Below the pieces are notes generated by a model. That model was not told the origin of the DNA, searched no databases, and was given only the letters and a program-made list of their open reading frames with translations. Positions 25,344-34,890 of a stretch of DNA of 64,000 nucleotides are shown in pieces. Location of the stretch: positions 1 to 64,000 of the forward strand of contig NZ_JACHBZ010000009.1 of the NCBI RefSeq assembly GCF_014200575.1, given 5' to 3'. Origin of the DNA: Mucilaginibacter saanensis (GTDB lineage Bacteria; Bacteroidota; Bacteroidia; Sphingobacteriales; Sphingobacteriaceae). The stretch's first letter is position 1. Each line of letters starts with the position of its first letter. The translations under genes were made by a program, and so were the position numbers.

Positions 25344-26576
25344 ATGGAACTTGAGAACAAAGGTGTAAAGGGCAGTCAGCTAAAAAATATGATCATCAAA
25401 AAGCTTTATTTTAACAAAGCTATGTCATGTGCCGGACTGAGCGAGTTGTTTGATAAAAGCATACCATCAATAGCCAAAGCCGTAAACGAATTAATGCACG
25501 AAGGTTTTGTGGTTGAGGATGGTTATGCCCCTTCGAGCGGAGGCCGCCGGCCGCTAATGTATTCCGTAAAATCAAATGCAATGTACATTTTAGCCATTGC
25601 ACTTGATCAGCTTTCGGCCCGTATCCAGCTTTTTGATCTGCTTAATAACCCGGTTGCCGATATGCTCACTTTTGAGCTTAAATTACTTAATAATGCTGAT
25701 GCACTGGCTAAATTGATTGAGCAAACCAACAGCTATATTAAAAATACCAGTATCTCTAAAGAAAAAATTGCAGGTATAGGCATAGGTATGCCTGGTTTTA
25801 TAAATATCACCGAAGGCATCAATTACTCTTACCTCGACGCTGGCGGCCAAAGCCTTACCGCTTATTTAACGGCTCAAACCGGAATTACAACCTATATTGA
25901 CAACGACTCAAGCCTGATTGCTCTTGCCGAACAAAAATTTGGCATAGCCAAAGCTCAAAACGAGGTGATGGTTATTAACCTGGGCTGGGGTATAGGTTTG
26001 GGAATGATAGTGAACGGGGTATTGTTCAGGGGGCATAATGGTTTTGCAGGCGAATTGAGCCACATACCGCTTTCAGAGGACGGAGCGCTTTGCGAGTGTG
26101 GTAAACGTGGCTGCCTGGAAGCAGAAGCCTCGATGCTGGTAGTGGCCCGTAAAGCTATTGCAGGGATACAGCAGGGCAGGGTTACCAGTTTAAAGCAATA
26201 CAGTACAGACCATTCCAAAATGATGGGCGATGCCTTGCTGGATGCTGCAAACAATGGCGATCAGTTTGCTATTGAATTACTATCAGATGCTGGTTATAAA
26301 ATAGGGAAGGCCCTGGCCATTCTTATCCATATCATGAATCCTGGTACTATTGTATTAAGCGGCAGGGGAGCAAAGGTGGCTAAAATATTAATGGCGCCTA
26401 TGCAGCAGGCCCTGCACAAATATTGCATCCCAAGGCTGGCAGCCGGTACCGAACTATTGGTGTCTGAACTTGGCTTTGATGCTGAATTAATTGGCGCAGC
26501 AGTACTGGTCATGGAGAATTTTGATAAAACAGTAAAAGCAAAAGTGAGCAAAGCAGCAAAGTCAGCGGCGGCGTAA
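25344..26576 (+). CDS. ROK-family transcriptional regulator (NagC/XylR-like)
   Basis: A 410-residue protein with an N-terminal winged helix-turn-helix (about 15-75: CAGLSELFDKSIPSIAKAVNELMHEGFV) followed by a ROK sugar-kinase-like domain: GIGIGMPGFI, INLGWGIGLGMIVNG and the zinc site CECGKRGCLEAEAS. Such proteins repress or activate sugar genes in response to a sugar or sugar phosphate. It may control the GH3 gene upstream, but that is only positional. A very similar architecture is common across Bacteroidota. Confidence 0.9.
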   Translation: MELENKGVKGSQLKNMIIKKLYFNKAMSCAGLSELFDKSIPSIAKAVNELMHEGFVVEDGYAPSSGGRRPLMYSVKSNAMYILAIALDQLSARIQLFDLLNNPVADMLTFELKLLNNADALAKLIEQTNSYIKNTSISKEKIAGIGIGMPGFINITEGINYSYLDAGGQSLTAYLTAQTGITTYIDNDSSLIALAEQKFGIAKAQNEVMVINLGWGIGLGMIVNGVLFRGHNGFAGELSHIPLSEDGALCECGKRGCLEAEASMLVVARKAIAGIQQGRVTSLKQYSTDHSKMMGDALLDAANNGDQFAIELLSDAGYKIGKALAILIHIMNPGTIVLSGRGAKVAKILMAPMQQALHKYCIPRLAAGTELLVSELGFDAELIGAAVLVMENFDKTVKAKVSKAAKSAAA

Positions 26577-26775
26577 GTAGATGTGCAGATGTGCGAATGT
26601 GTAGATATGCGGATTTTGGATGATTTATATTAATCAATACGATTAACAATTACGTCATTGTGAGGTACGAATCAATCGCGAAAAGTGCAGAGCGGATTTG
26701 CTTCGTATAAAAATGACGTTTTTTATTTATCTCATCCGCACATTTACATATCCACACATTTGCACATACAAAATC
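26577..26775. repeat. Nested inverted repeat with octamer arms
   Basis: Arms of 8-bp-period sequence, GTAGATGTGCAGATGTGC onwards on the left (26577-26622) and its inverted counterpart on the right (26731-26776), pair with few mismatches. They surround a family 1 palindrome (26653-26718). The element fills the space between the convergent ROK and HMG-CoA lyase genes. Confidence 0.7.
26653..26718. repeat. Intergenic palindromic repeat, family 1 (inside larger repeat)
   Basis: CGTCATTGTGAGGTACGAA at the left and CGTATAAAAATGACG at the right. A more diverged, shorter copy of the family found at 6785, 14401 and 32784. Confidence 0.6.
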
Positions 26776-26797
26776 CGCAAATCCCAAATCTATTCCT

Positions 26798-27649
26798 TTA
26801 CAAAAATACTTTTCCTGAGTAATCCATGGCTTCCTGGAATTTGGCTAAATTAAGCCCCAGGGGCTCGTTTTGAGATTGGAGGTATGTTATTAGGTTTTCG
26901 GTGGCGATATTGCCTGTGAGGTCATCAGCGGCCATTGGGCAGCCACCATATCCTTTAAGTGCCACGTCAAATCTTTTACAGCCGCTTTTGTATGCTGCTG
27001 CTATCTTGGGTTGCCAGGTATCGGGTGTTGAGTGCAGGTGAATGCCAAATTCAGTTTCAGGGAATTTAAGGCACAGATTGGGATAAATACTGCTGATTTG
27101 CTCCGCATTAGCAATGCCGATGGTGTCGGCAAGGGCTATGTAGTTTATTCCTTCGCTCACTAATTGATCCGTCCATTGTTCAATAACCCCGGTGTTCCAT
27201 TCGTCGCCGTACGGATTACCGAAACCCATAGAAAGGTATACCAGCAGTTCTTTATTGCTGGCAAGGCACAGCTCTTTTATTCTTTTTACGTTTTCAAAAG
27301 CTTGTGGTATGGTGGTATTGGTATTACGCAGCTGAAAAGTTTCAGATATGGAAAATGGATAACCGAGGTAGGTGATCTCCTCATATTTTACAGCATCCCC
27401 GGCACCGCGGTAATTGGCAATAATAGCCAGTAATTTTGACCGTGTATTGTCCAGATCCAGCTTTTTTAATACCTCTGCAGTATCAACCAATTGCGGAATT
27501 GCCTTGGCGGATACAAAACTTCCGAAATCAATAGTATCAAAACCTACCTGTAACAGCAGGTTAATATAGGCTGCTTTTATATCGGTAGGTACAAAATTAT
27601 GCAGGCCTTGCATGGCATCGCGCGGGCATTCTGTTATTTTTATGTTCAT
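26798..27649 (-). CDS. Hydroxymethylglutaryl-CoA lyase
   Basis: A 283-residue HMGL-like TIM-barrel protein. TECPRDAMQG near the start holds the metal/catalytic Arg-Asp pair; IHLHSTPDT gives the metal-binding histidines; KGYGGCPMAADDLTGN carries the catalytic Cys. HMG-CoA lyase splits HMG-CoA to acetyl-CoA and acetoacetate in leucine breakdown. A methylmalate/homocitrate-type enzyme is less likely because the GGCP loop is typical of the lyase. It follows the NDH-2 gene on the same strand with a 30 bp gap. Confidence 0.88.
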   Translation of the reverse strand: MNIKITECPRDAMQGLHNFVPTDIKAAYINLLLQVGFDTIDFGSFVSAKAIPQLVDTAEVLKKLDLDNTRSKLLAIIANYRGAGDAVKYEEITYLGYPFSISETFQLRNTNTTIPQAFENVKRIKELCLASNKELLVYLSMGFGNPYGDEWNTGVIEQWTDQLVSEGINYIALADTIGIANAEQISSIYPNLCLKFPETEFGIHLHSTPDTWQPKIAAAYKSGCKRFDVALKGYGGCPMAADDLTGNIATENLITYLQSQNEPLGLNLAKFQEAMDYSGKVFL

Positions 27650-27679
27650 GCGGTTTTGTATTGCTGTAGTATTCAGGCT

Positions 27680-28993
27680 TTAATCAACCGTTTTAGGTAG
27701 ATGTTCATCCTCGGTAAGGCCCTCACGCTCAAACTTTCGGATAATAAGCCTTGTGCCGCCGTTATAAGTAACATAGCTTGACACCCAGTTAATAAAAACG
27801 ATCACCTTATTACGACCGCCTAAAAGCGATATCAGGTGTACAAACATCCATACCAACCAGGCAAAAAATCCCTGGAACTTTATTTTACCCAAATCGGCAA
27901 CCGCTTTGTTACGGCCTATGGTGGCTAATGATCCTTTATCGTTATATTTAAAGGAAGCGGTAGGTTCACCGTTAATAAGGTGGACTATGGTTTTGGCAAC
28001 GTGCTGGCCCATTTGTATGGCTACCTGTGCCACGCCGGGGTGCCCTTTAGGGGTATCGTTGGTGATCATGGCTGCCACATCGCCTATGGCAAAAATGTTG
28101 GTGGTGCCTACCACACGGCAAATACTATCCGTCCTGATCCGGTTACCGCGTTCAATAACGTCCTTATTAATCCCCGTTGGTATTACACCCATAACACCAG
28201 CACTCCAGATCACGTTTTTTGTACGGATAATTTTTCCGCCCTCAAATTTAATCTGTTCGCCGTCATAACTTTCTACCTTAACACCTAAAAGCACTTCAAC
28301 GCCCATATCGGTAAGGAAACCTTTGGCAGCTTCAGAAGCCTCATCAGAAAACGGACCGAGTACCTTTGGTAAAAAATCTACCAGGTAAACTTTCATGTCC
28401 TCTTTTTTCAGTTCGGGATAATCCTTGCTCAGGATGTGATTGCGCAACTCGGCCAGTGAGCCGGAAAGCTCCACACCGGTTGGTCCGGCACCAACCAATA
28501 CAAAAGTAAGGTAGGGTTCACGCTCGTCCCTGCTGGTTTTTAGCAGGGCTTCTTCAATATTTTGCAGAATAGAATACCGGAGGTTAAGTGCCTCTGGAAT
28601 GGATTTCATAGGCATCGAAAAGTTTTCGATGTCTTTATTTCCAAAAAAGTTGGTGGTTGATCCCGTGGCAATTACCAGGTAGTCATATTTTATTTCGCCT
28701 ATGGTAGTATCAAGCGTATTGTTTTCGGCATTGATATTACTCACCTCGGCTATCCGGAAGCGGAAGTTTTTTTGGCTGGCAAAATTTTTACGTAACGAAA
28801 ACGCGATCGATTCTGACTCCAGACTGCCCATGGCTACCTGGTATAAAAGCGGCTGAAAGGTATGGTAATTGTGTTTGTCCAACATCAAAACCTCTACCGG
28901 TTTATCTTCCAGTTTTTTAGCTACCTGAAGACCACCGAAGCCACCGCCTATAATAACTACTAAGGGGAATTTTGTGCTATCTGTTAAATTCAT
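27680..28993 (-). CDS. ndh: Type II NADH dehydrogenase (NDH-2)
   Basis: A 437-residue FAD enzyme that oxidises NADH and reduces quinone without pumping protons. The FAD-binding GGGFGGLQVAKKL begins at residue 16, the NADH-binding VLVGAGPTGVELSGSLAEL lies near 165, and IFAIGDVAA is the second FAD contact. The C-terminal region (FFAWLVWMFVHLISLLGG) is the hydrophobic membrane-anchor helix. Length is typical. It follows the SecDF terminator region and precedes the lyase gene. Confidence 0.95.
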   Translation of the reverse strand: MNLTDSTKFPLVVIIGGGFGGLQVAKKLEDKPVEVLMLDKHNYHTFQPLLYQVAMGSLESESIAFSLRKNFASQKNFRFRIAEVSNINAENNTLDTTIGEIKYDYLVIATGSTTNFFGNKDIENFSMPMKSIPEALNLRYSILQNIEEALLKTSRDEREPYLTFVLVGAGPTGVELSGSLAELRNHILSKDYPELKKEDMKVYLVDFLPKVLGPFSDEASEAAKGFLTDMGVEVLLGVKVESYDGEQIKFEGGKIIRTKNVIWSAGVMGVIPTGINKDVIERGNRIRTDSICRVVGTTNIFAIGDVAAMITNDTPKGHPGVAQVAIQMGQHVAKTIVHLINGEPTASFKYNDKGSLATIGRNKAVADLGKIKFQGFFAWLVWMFVHLISLLGGRNKVIVFINWVSSYVTYNGGTRLIIRKFEREGLTEDEHLPKTVD

Positions 28994-29110
28994 TTGCAGG
29001 TTGTTTTATATTAGATAGAGGCGTAACACCTACATCTTTGTTGTTTACTTGTAGAGATACGTATAAACGCGCCTCTATGTTTTTTAATGATCAGATATGT
29101 TGAAAACAAA

Positions 29111-29142
29111 AAAGGCCCCAAATGTTCTTTGGGGCCTTTTAA
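29111..29142 (-). terminator. Intrinsic terminator after secDF
   Basis: AAAGGCCCCAAA pairs with TTTGGGGCCTTT around a short loop, flanked by A-rich sequence on one side and T-rich on the other, so it can work in the minus direction after secDF. Confidence 0.85.
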
Positions 29143-29157
29143 ATAAATTATTAAAAT

Positions 29158-32142
29158 TTATCTCAGGTCTTTTTTCCCAAAATCAACAATAACCGGTGTT
29201 GCCACGCAGATTGATGAGTATGTTCCGAAGATTACACCGATTAGCAGGGCGAATGAGAATCCTTTGATCACATCCCCACCAAATATAAACAATATGATCA
29301 GTACGAAAACCACCGTTAAAGCAGTGATAATGGTACGGCTCAGGGTGCTGTTAATAGCCTGGTTAATTACTTCTTCAGGGTTATCAGTTTTAGCATGGTG
29401 CAGTTCCAGGAACTCGCGGATCCTGTCAAACACTACCACGGTATCATTAATGGAGTAACCGATAACTGTTAATATGGCCGCAATAAACGCTTGGTCAATA
29501 TCCAGTGAGAAAGGTAAGTAACCCCTGAATAAAGAGAAGAATGATAGTACCAGCAACGCATCGTGCGCGGTGGCTATCATTGCTCCCAAACTGAACTGCC
29601 ATTTACGGAACCTGATTAATATATAAGCCGAGATAACAAATATGGCAAACAATACGGTGTAGATGGCCGAGGTTTTTAACTCGTCGGCTATGGTAGCACC
29701 TACTTTTTGCTCACTTAAAATGTTTTTGTCGGTAATACGGGTAATATCTTTTTTGGCTAATGCTGTTAATAGCGCAGTTTTTACTTTGCTATCTGCATTT
29801 GCAGAGTTATCACTGATCAGTAAGTTTGTAGTGATGCTTATTTTGTCAGCACCAAAAGTTTTAACCTCTGTACCACGACCAATAGTTTCGTCAATTACAT
29901 CGTGAATGGCCTCAACAGTTACTGATTTATTAGGGAAGCTGATGATGTAGGTACGGCCACCTTCAAAGTCAACACCGTAGCTAAAGCCACGAGTGAAAAT
30001 TGATATTAAACCTGCAGTGATAAACACACCAGAGAAAATGTAAAACTTGAAACGGTTTTTTACAAACGCGAAGTTGGCATTTTTAAAGGTATGTGAGCTC
30101 CATGGGTTTGAGAATTTAATATCCCAGCCTTTATCAAGCATCCACTCAAATATAACTCTTGATATTAGTAATGAACAGAATAATGAAGTGATGATACCGA
30201 TCATTAACGTAGTTGCAAAACCTTGTATCGGGCCCGATCCGAAGATGAACAGGATTAAACCGGTTAAGAAAGTACTGATCTGTGAATCGAGGATTGATGG
30301 TAATGCATGTTTAAAACCATCGGTTACGGCTAATCTTAATGATTTGCCTAAACCAAGTTCTTCACGTACACGCTCATAAACCAACACGTTGGCATCAACC
30401 GCAATACCCAGGGTTAGTACTATACCCGCAATACCAGGTAATGTTAATACCGCACCTAAGCTGGTTAATACACCCATCAGGAAAAATATGTTGATGACCA
30501 CCGCAACCACCGCTACAGTACCTGCACGGTTGTAATAAGCAATCATGAATATTAATACCACTACTAAACCGAGGATACTTGAAGTAACACCTGCGTTAAT
30601 AGCTTCCTGACCTAATGACGGACCTACTACTGCTTCTGACACGATGTGGGCGGGTGCAGGTAAACGACCAGCTTTTAATACGTTGGCTAAATCTCTTGTA
30701 TCTTCAATAGTAAAGTTTCCGGATATAGATGATACACCACCAGAAATTTCGTTTTGAACGTTAGGGGCAGAGTACACATTGTCATCCAAAACAATAGCAA
30801 TAGCTTTTTTATTGGTACCTGCTGATGCTTCTGCAGTGATGGCGCGCCATTTTTGGGCACCTTCAGAGTTCATCACCATTCTTACTTCAGGGCTGCCTTT
30901 CTGATCAACATCAGGGCTGGCATCATTTACCACATCACCTGACAATACCGGGCCGTTTTCGGCTCCGCTCAGTTTAATGGCATATAAAGCAAATACTTTG
31001 GTTCCGGTAATTGGTTTAACCTCCCAAAGGAATTTCATGTTACGTGGTATTACCGATTGTACATCGGCACTGTGCAGGTATGAATTAACTTTGGCAGTAT
31101 CTTTTTGCGGTGCATAACCAACAACAGGTCCCTGACCTAATTGCTGCTGTCCGCTTTGATCCGGACGGGTGTTTAATGTCATTACCGAAAACAGCGGGTG
31201 TAATGCTGCCAATTGTGATTTGTTAGCTAATGATGCAGCCGAAGTATCTTTAACTGCATTTTTTTGAACCTTGCTTAACAATGAGCCCGCTTTTGCAGCA
31301 GTATCAGTTTTTGCAGCAGTAGTAACAGTAGCAGGTGTTGCTTTTGCTGAATCGGATTTAGCTGTTTTGTTTTTTGCGGCCAGCAGGTTGTCAACATTGA
31401 TCAGGTACTGGTAAGCTTCAGCATTATCAAAAGTTTGATAAAATTCCAGCTTTGCAGAACCTTGTAAAAGTTTACGAACGCGTTCTGGTTCTTTTACGCC
31501 AGGAAGCTCAACCAAAATACGGTTTGAAGCTTGCTCTAACTGGATGTTAGGCTGGGTAACACCAAACTGGTTAATACGGGTATTTAAAACCGTGTATGAT
31601 TGTTTTACCGCAGTGTTGGCTAAATCTTTCAGGTAGCTTTCAACTTCGCTGTTTGAAGCGTTAAACTTCAGGTGGTCCTGGTTATCCCTGGTTGAGAAGA
31701 TAGCAGCAAGCTTGCCTGTTGGGTTCAACTTTTCATACTCGCTAACAAATAACGAAATGAAATCTTTTTGAGTTTTAGCATCCGCCTGTAATTTATCGGC
31801 ATTAGCCAAAGCCTGATTGAATGTTACATCAGGATTGTTGTTGGCAATTTTCCTCACCAACTCGTCAAGCGAAATTTGCATGGTAACGTTCATACCACCT
31901 TTAAGGTCGAGGCCCAGCGCAAGTTCTCTTTGCTTTACGTATTGATAGTTGTGTTTGAACAACGGATATACCGGTTGTGTAGACATAGAATCCAGATACG
32001 CTTTTTCTCTCTCCGGATTTCCCTTCGAATATACTTTGGCATCACTTTCAACTTTACGTGCCACCCACGTGAATGATAGCTGGTACAAGCATACTACCGC
32101 TAATAGAATGGCGAAAAATTTAATAACCCCTTTACCTTGCAT
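29158..32142 (-). CDS. secDF: Fused protein translocase subunit SecDF
   Basis: A 994-residue natural fusion of SecD and SecF, the proton-driven membrane partner of SecYEG. It begins with one TM helix, then the P1 region (ELALGLDLKGGMNVTMQI), a low-complexity insertion rich in Ala, Lys and Thr (about residues 250-300), six TM helices of SecD (GIVLTLGIAVDANVLVYERVREE) and then the SecF half from about 690 with YSINDTVVVFDRIREFLE. The fusion is normal in Bacteroidota. A candidate -7 element TAGATTTG (32194-32201, minus strand) lies about 50 bp ahead. Confidence 0.97.
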   Translation of the reverse strand: MQGKGVIKFFAILLAVVCLYQLSFTWVARKVESDAKVYSKGNPEREKAYLDSMSTQPVYPLFKHNYQYVKQRELALGLDLKGGMNVTMQISLDELVRKIANNNPDVTFNQALANADKLQADAKTQKDFISLFVSEYEKLNPTGKLAAIFSTRDNQDHLKFNASNSEVESYLKDLANTAVKQSYTVLNTRINQFGVTQPNIQLEQASNRILVELPGVKEPERVRKLLQGSAKLEFYQTFDNAEAYQYLINVDNLLAAKNKTAKSDSAKATPATVTTAAKTDTAAKAGSLLSKVQKNAVKDTSAASLANKSQLAALHPLFSVMTLNTRPDQSGQQQLGQGPVVGYAPQKDTAKVNSYLHSADVQSVIPRNMKFLWEVKPITGTKVFALYAIKLSGAENGPVLSGDVVNDASPDVDQKGSPEVRMVMNSEGAQKWRAITAEASAGTNKKAIAIVLDDNVYSAPNVQNEISGGVSSISGNFTIEDTRDLANVLKAGRLPAPAHIVSEAVVGPSLGQEAINAGVTSSILGLVVVLIFMIAYYNRAGTVAVVAVVINIFFLMGVLTSLGAVLTLPGIAGIVLTLGIAVDANVLVYERVREELGLGKSLRLAVTDGFKHALPSILDSQISTFLTGLILFIFGSGPIQGFATTLMIGIITSLFCSLLISRVIFEWMLDKGWDIKFSNPWSSHTFKNANFAFVKNRFKFYIFSGVFITAGLISIFTRGFSYGVDFEGGRTYIISFPNKSVTVEAIHDVIDETIGRGTEVKTFGADKISITTNLLISDNSANADSKVKTALLTALAKKDITRITDKNILSEQKVGATIADELKTSAIYTVLFAIFVISAYILIRFRKWQFSLGAMIATAHDALLVLSFFSLFRGYLPFSLDIDQAFIAAILTVIGYSINDTVVVFDRIREFLELHHAKTDNPEEVINQAINSTLSRTIITALTVVFVLIILFIFGGDVIKGFSFALLIGVIFGTYSSICVATPVIVDFGKKDLR

Positions 32143-32193
32143 CGAATTATAATATGTAATTAATTAGTTTATAAGCTTTTTTAAATAAGACGG

Positions 32194-32201
32194 CAAATCT
32201 A
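32194..32201 (-). promoter_or_regulatory. Candidate secDF -7 element
   Basis: Reads TAGATTTG on the minus strand, an exact TAnnTTTG about 50 bp before the secDF start. The TTG at 32213-32215 is too close for a regular -33 box, so confidence is limited. Confidence 0.4.
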
Positions 32202-32256
32202 ATAAAATTTCGCAAGCATGAAATTTTAAATTAAAACAATTTAATGACAAAAAATG

Positions 32257-32739
32257 TTACCTGCGCTCAAGCGTGATGAATGAATATGGCAGTTTGTTTT
32301 TTTCATCAGGTTCAAAATCTTCACGCTCCTTTTCTTCCCACTCTGCCGCATCTAATTCCGGGAAAAAAGTATCTCCATCAAAATCCTGATCAATAATGGT
32401 TAAATAGATCCGGTTTGTAAGCGGGATTGACTGTCTGTAGATTTCGGCACCGCCAACAATAAATACTTCATCCTCGCCACTGCAAAGTGCCAAAGCATTC
32501 TGGATAGAACTTACCACTTCGCAACCTTCAATAGTGATGGCTTGCCTGGTTATTACAATATTGCGGCGTTTGGGAAGTGGCTTGCCAACCGAATCAAAAG
32601 TTTTGCGACCCATGATCACAGTATGCCCTGTAGTAACATCTTTAAAATGTTTCAGATCATTTGGCAGATGCCAGAGTAGTTTATTGTTTTTGCCGATAGC
32701 ATTGTTTTTGGCTATGGCTACTATGATAGATGTGATCAT
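32257..32739 (-). CDS. folA: Dihydrofolate reductase FolA
   Basis: A 160-residue NADPH-dependent reductase. IIVAIAKNNAIGKNNKLLWHLPNDLKHFKD is the N-terminal core (positions 4-33) with Asp/Trp active-site region; VIMGRKTFDSVGKPLPKRRNIVITR and VFIVGGAEIYRQ follow. It sits just downstream of thyA on the same strand (about 210 bp gap with a palindrome), a common pairing since thymidylate synthesis makes dihydrofolate. Confidence 0.96.
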   Translation of the reverse strand: MITSIIVAIAKNNAIGKNNKLLWHLPNDLKHFKDVTTGHTVIMGRKTFDSVGKPLPKRRNIVITRQAITIEGCEVVSSIQNALALCSGEDEVFIVGGAEIYRQSIPLTNRIYLTIIDQDFDGDTFFPELDAAEWEEKEREDFEPDEKNKLPYSFITLERR

Positions 32740-32783
32740 TTAGTTATTCGTATTATCCCTCCCATTGGGATGATTTACCATAG

Positions 32784-32866
32784 CGTTATTGCGAGGCGCA
32801 AAGTAATCTCTGAACTGTAAAGAGTAATCCTGTAAATACGGGATTACTTTGTGTTTCGCAATGACG
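32784..32866. repeat. Intergenic palindromic repeat, family 1
   Basis: Left arm CGTTATTGCGAGGCGCAAAG and right arm CTTTGTGTTTCGCAATGACG, with inner AGTAATCCTG/GGGATTACT pairs. It lies between thyA and folA, so the thyA transcript would have to pass it to include folA. Confidence 0.75.
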
Positions 32867-32952
32867 CGTAGTTGTTAATTGTTGTAAGGATAACAAAATT
32901 TGCTTAATTCTGAAATTTTGGTTTAAATAAACCCAAACAACCCTTAACAAAA

Positions 32953-33774
32953 TCAAACTGCCACTGCTGCCTTAATGTGCGGATGCGGATCGTAGTTCTC
33001 CAGGGTGAAATCTTCAAACTTAAACGCAAATATGTCTTTTACCTCTGGATTGATCTTCATAGTAGGCAAAGGGCGTAATTCGCGGCTTAACTGCAGGCGG
33101 GCCTGATCCATGTGGTTATTGTACAGGTGGGCATCGCCAAAGGTGTGTATAAAGTCGCCATAGTCCAGGTCACATACCTGTGCCATCATCATGGTGAGCA
33201 GCGCGTATGAGGCAATGTTGAAGGGTACCCCCAAAAATATGTCGGCACTGCGCTGATAAAGCTGGCAGGAGAGCTTGCTCCTTAATTCACCTTTCTCTGG
33301 GTTAGCAGGCTCCACATAAAATTGAAACAAGCTATGGCATGGCGGCAGGGCCATTTGGTTAACATCGGCAACGTTCCAGGCCGATACGATCATGCGGCGT
33401 GAGTCGGGATTATTTTTGATCTGGTTAACCACCTGGGTTATCTGGTCAATATGGCCGCCGTCGGGTTTTGGCCATGAGCGCCATTGGTAACCGTACACCG
33501 GCCCAAGGTTGCCTTCGGCATCTGCCCATTCATCCCAGATGCGCACGCCATTTTCTTTCAGGTAACTGATATTGGTATCACCGCTTAAAAACCATATCAA
33601 CTCGTGGATGATAGATTTCAGGTGCAGCTTTTTGGTGGTCACCATCGGGAAACCATCTTTCAGGTTAAAACGCATCTGGTAGCCAAACACACTTACGGTA
33701 CCGGTTCCGGTTCTGTCATGCTTTTGCGCTCCGGTTTCCATCACATGGCTCATCAGGTCGAGGTACTGTTTCAT
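32953..33774 (-). CDS. thyA: Thymidylate synthase ThyA
   Basis: A protein of 273 residues from the ATG at 33774 ([15 protein letters not shown]); the open frame reaches 33852 but the extra part is not ThyA-like. It methylates dUMP using methylenetetrahydrofolate. [14 protein letters not shown] opens the fold, [15 protein letters not shown] follows, and the catalytic Cys lies in [33 protein letters not shown] and [12 protein letters not shown] complete the active site. Confidence 0.96.
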   Translation of the reverse strand: MKQYLDLMSHVMETGAQKHDRTGTGTVSVFGYQMRFNLKDGFPMVTTKKLHLKSIIHELIWFLSGDTNISYLKENGVRIWDEWADAEGNLGPVYGYQWRSWPKPDGGHIDQITQVVNQIKNNPDSRRMIVSAWNVADVNQMALPPCHSLFQFYVEPANPEKGELRSKLSCQLYQRSADIFLGVPFNIASYALLTMMMAQVCDLDYGDFIHTFGDAHLYNNHMDQARLQLSRELRPLPTMKINPEVKDIFAFKFEDFTLENYDPHPHIKAAVAV

Positions 33775-33938
33775 TTTTTTTGATTGATTAAGTAAGCTGT
33801 AAATTGGGTGGGTAGTTGTTGCGTGGCAGATACCAATGCACAAGTGAACCAATGAACATTTTTAAAACACAAAGAAAAATAATCTAATTTTGGTATCCTA
33901 CGGTTGTTTAAAAATACCTGCCGTTGTTAATTACTCTT

Positions 33939-34742
33939 ATGATCTTGTTCCCGAACGCAAAAATAAACATTGGCCTTAACATTACCGAACGCCGACCTGA
34001 TGGTTATCATAATCTGGAAACCATTTTTTATCCCATCAATATCAAAGATGCCCTTGAGATGGTGGTAAGTGATCAGTTGAGTTTCCATTCCTCCGGTTTG
34101 GATATTCCAGGAAGGGAGGAGGATAATCTTTGCATTAAAGGATATCACCTGCTCAAAAAAGATTACGACTTGCCGCCGGTAAGCATTCACCTGCAAAAAA
34201 ATATTCCGATCGGGGCCGGCCTTGGAGGCGGTTCGTCCGATGCTGCATTTTTTATTAAGCTGATGAACCAGCAATTTAAGCTTGGCCTGTCTGTTGATGA
34301 CATGACCGGCTACGCGCGCAAGCTTGGTGCCGACTGTGCTTTTTTCATTGAGAGTAAACCGGTGTTCGCTTTTGAAAAGGGCGACGAGTTTGAATCCATT
34401 AAACTCGACCTGTCAAATTACAAGATTGCTTTGGTGATGCCCGATGTTCACATATCCACGGCCGAGGCTTTTGGCGGGGTTAAACCGGCACCCGTTAAAG
34501 ACTCCCTGCTGGAGCTTATTGCCGAGCCCATTACTGAATGGAGGAAGCAGATTAAAAATGATTTTGAAACGTCGGTGTTTAAGAACCATGTGGAGATACG
34601 TGGTGTTAAGGCAGCGCTGTATGAGGCCGGCGCAATTTACGCCAGCATGAGTGGGAGCGGGGCATCGGTGTTTGGCATATTTGAGCAAACGCCCGATCTG
34701 GGTTTTCTGGAAACGGAGAACCAGGTGTTTTACGATGTTTAG
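33939..34742 (+). CDS. ispE: 4-diphosphocytidyl-2-C-methyl-D-erythritol kinase IspE
   Basis: A GHMP-kinase of 267 residues (ATG at 33939; a TTG at 33924 adds five residues). It phosphorylates CDP-methylerythritol in the MEP isoprenoid pathway. PNAKINIGLNITERRPDGYHNLETIFYP is the start; the ATP loop is PIGAGLGGGSSDAA; the C-terminal ASMSGSGASVFGIF is the third GHMP motif. It is divergent from thyA (164 bp between starts). Confidence 0.96.
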   Translation: MILFPNAKINIGLNITERRPDGYHNLETIFYPINIKDALEMVVSDQLSFHSSGLDIPGREEDNLCIKGYHLLKKDYDLPPVSIHLQKNIPIGAGLGGGSSDAAFFIKLMNQQFKLGLSVDDMTGYARKLGADCAFFIESKPVFAFEKGDEFESIKLDLSNYKIALVMPDVHISTAEAFGGVKPAPVKDSLLELIAEPITEWRKQIKNDFETSVFKNHVEIRGVKAALYEAGAIYASMSGSGASVFGIFEQTPDLGFLETENQVFYDV

Positions 34743-34754
34743 TTATTTACTACT

Positions 34755-34813
34755 TGTCATGGAGGAACGAAGGATCTATCCGGCGATTAGATTCTTCGTT
34801 CCTCAGAATGACA
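34755..34813. repeat. Intergenic palindromic repeat, family 2
   Basis: TGTCATGGAGGAACGAAGG and an inverted right arm TTCTTCGTTCCTCAGAATGACA. This is the most complete copy of the element also seen at 28-84; it lies directly after ispE, between convergent genes. Confidence 0.75.
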
Positions 34814-34890
34814 GCTTGTATTTTTTCCTTACTGTCTTGCCGTAATTTCATAAGGCCAACGCAAATCTGCAATGATATCAGATTTGCAAA

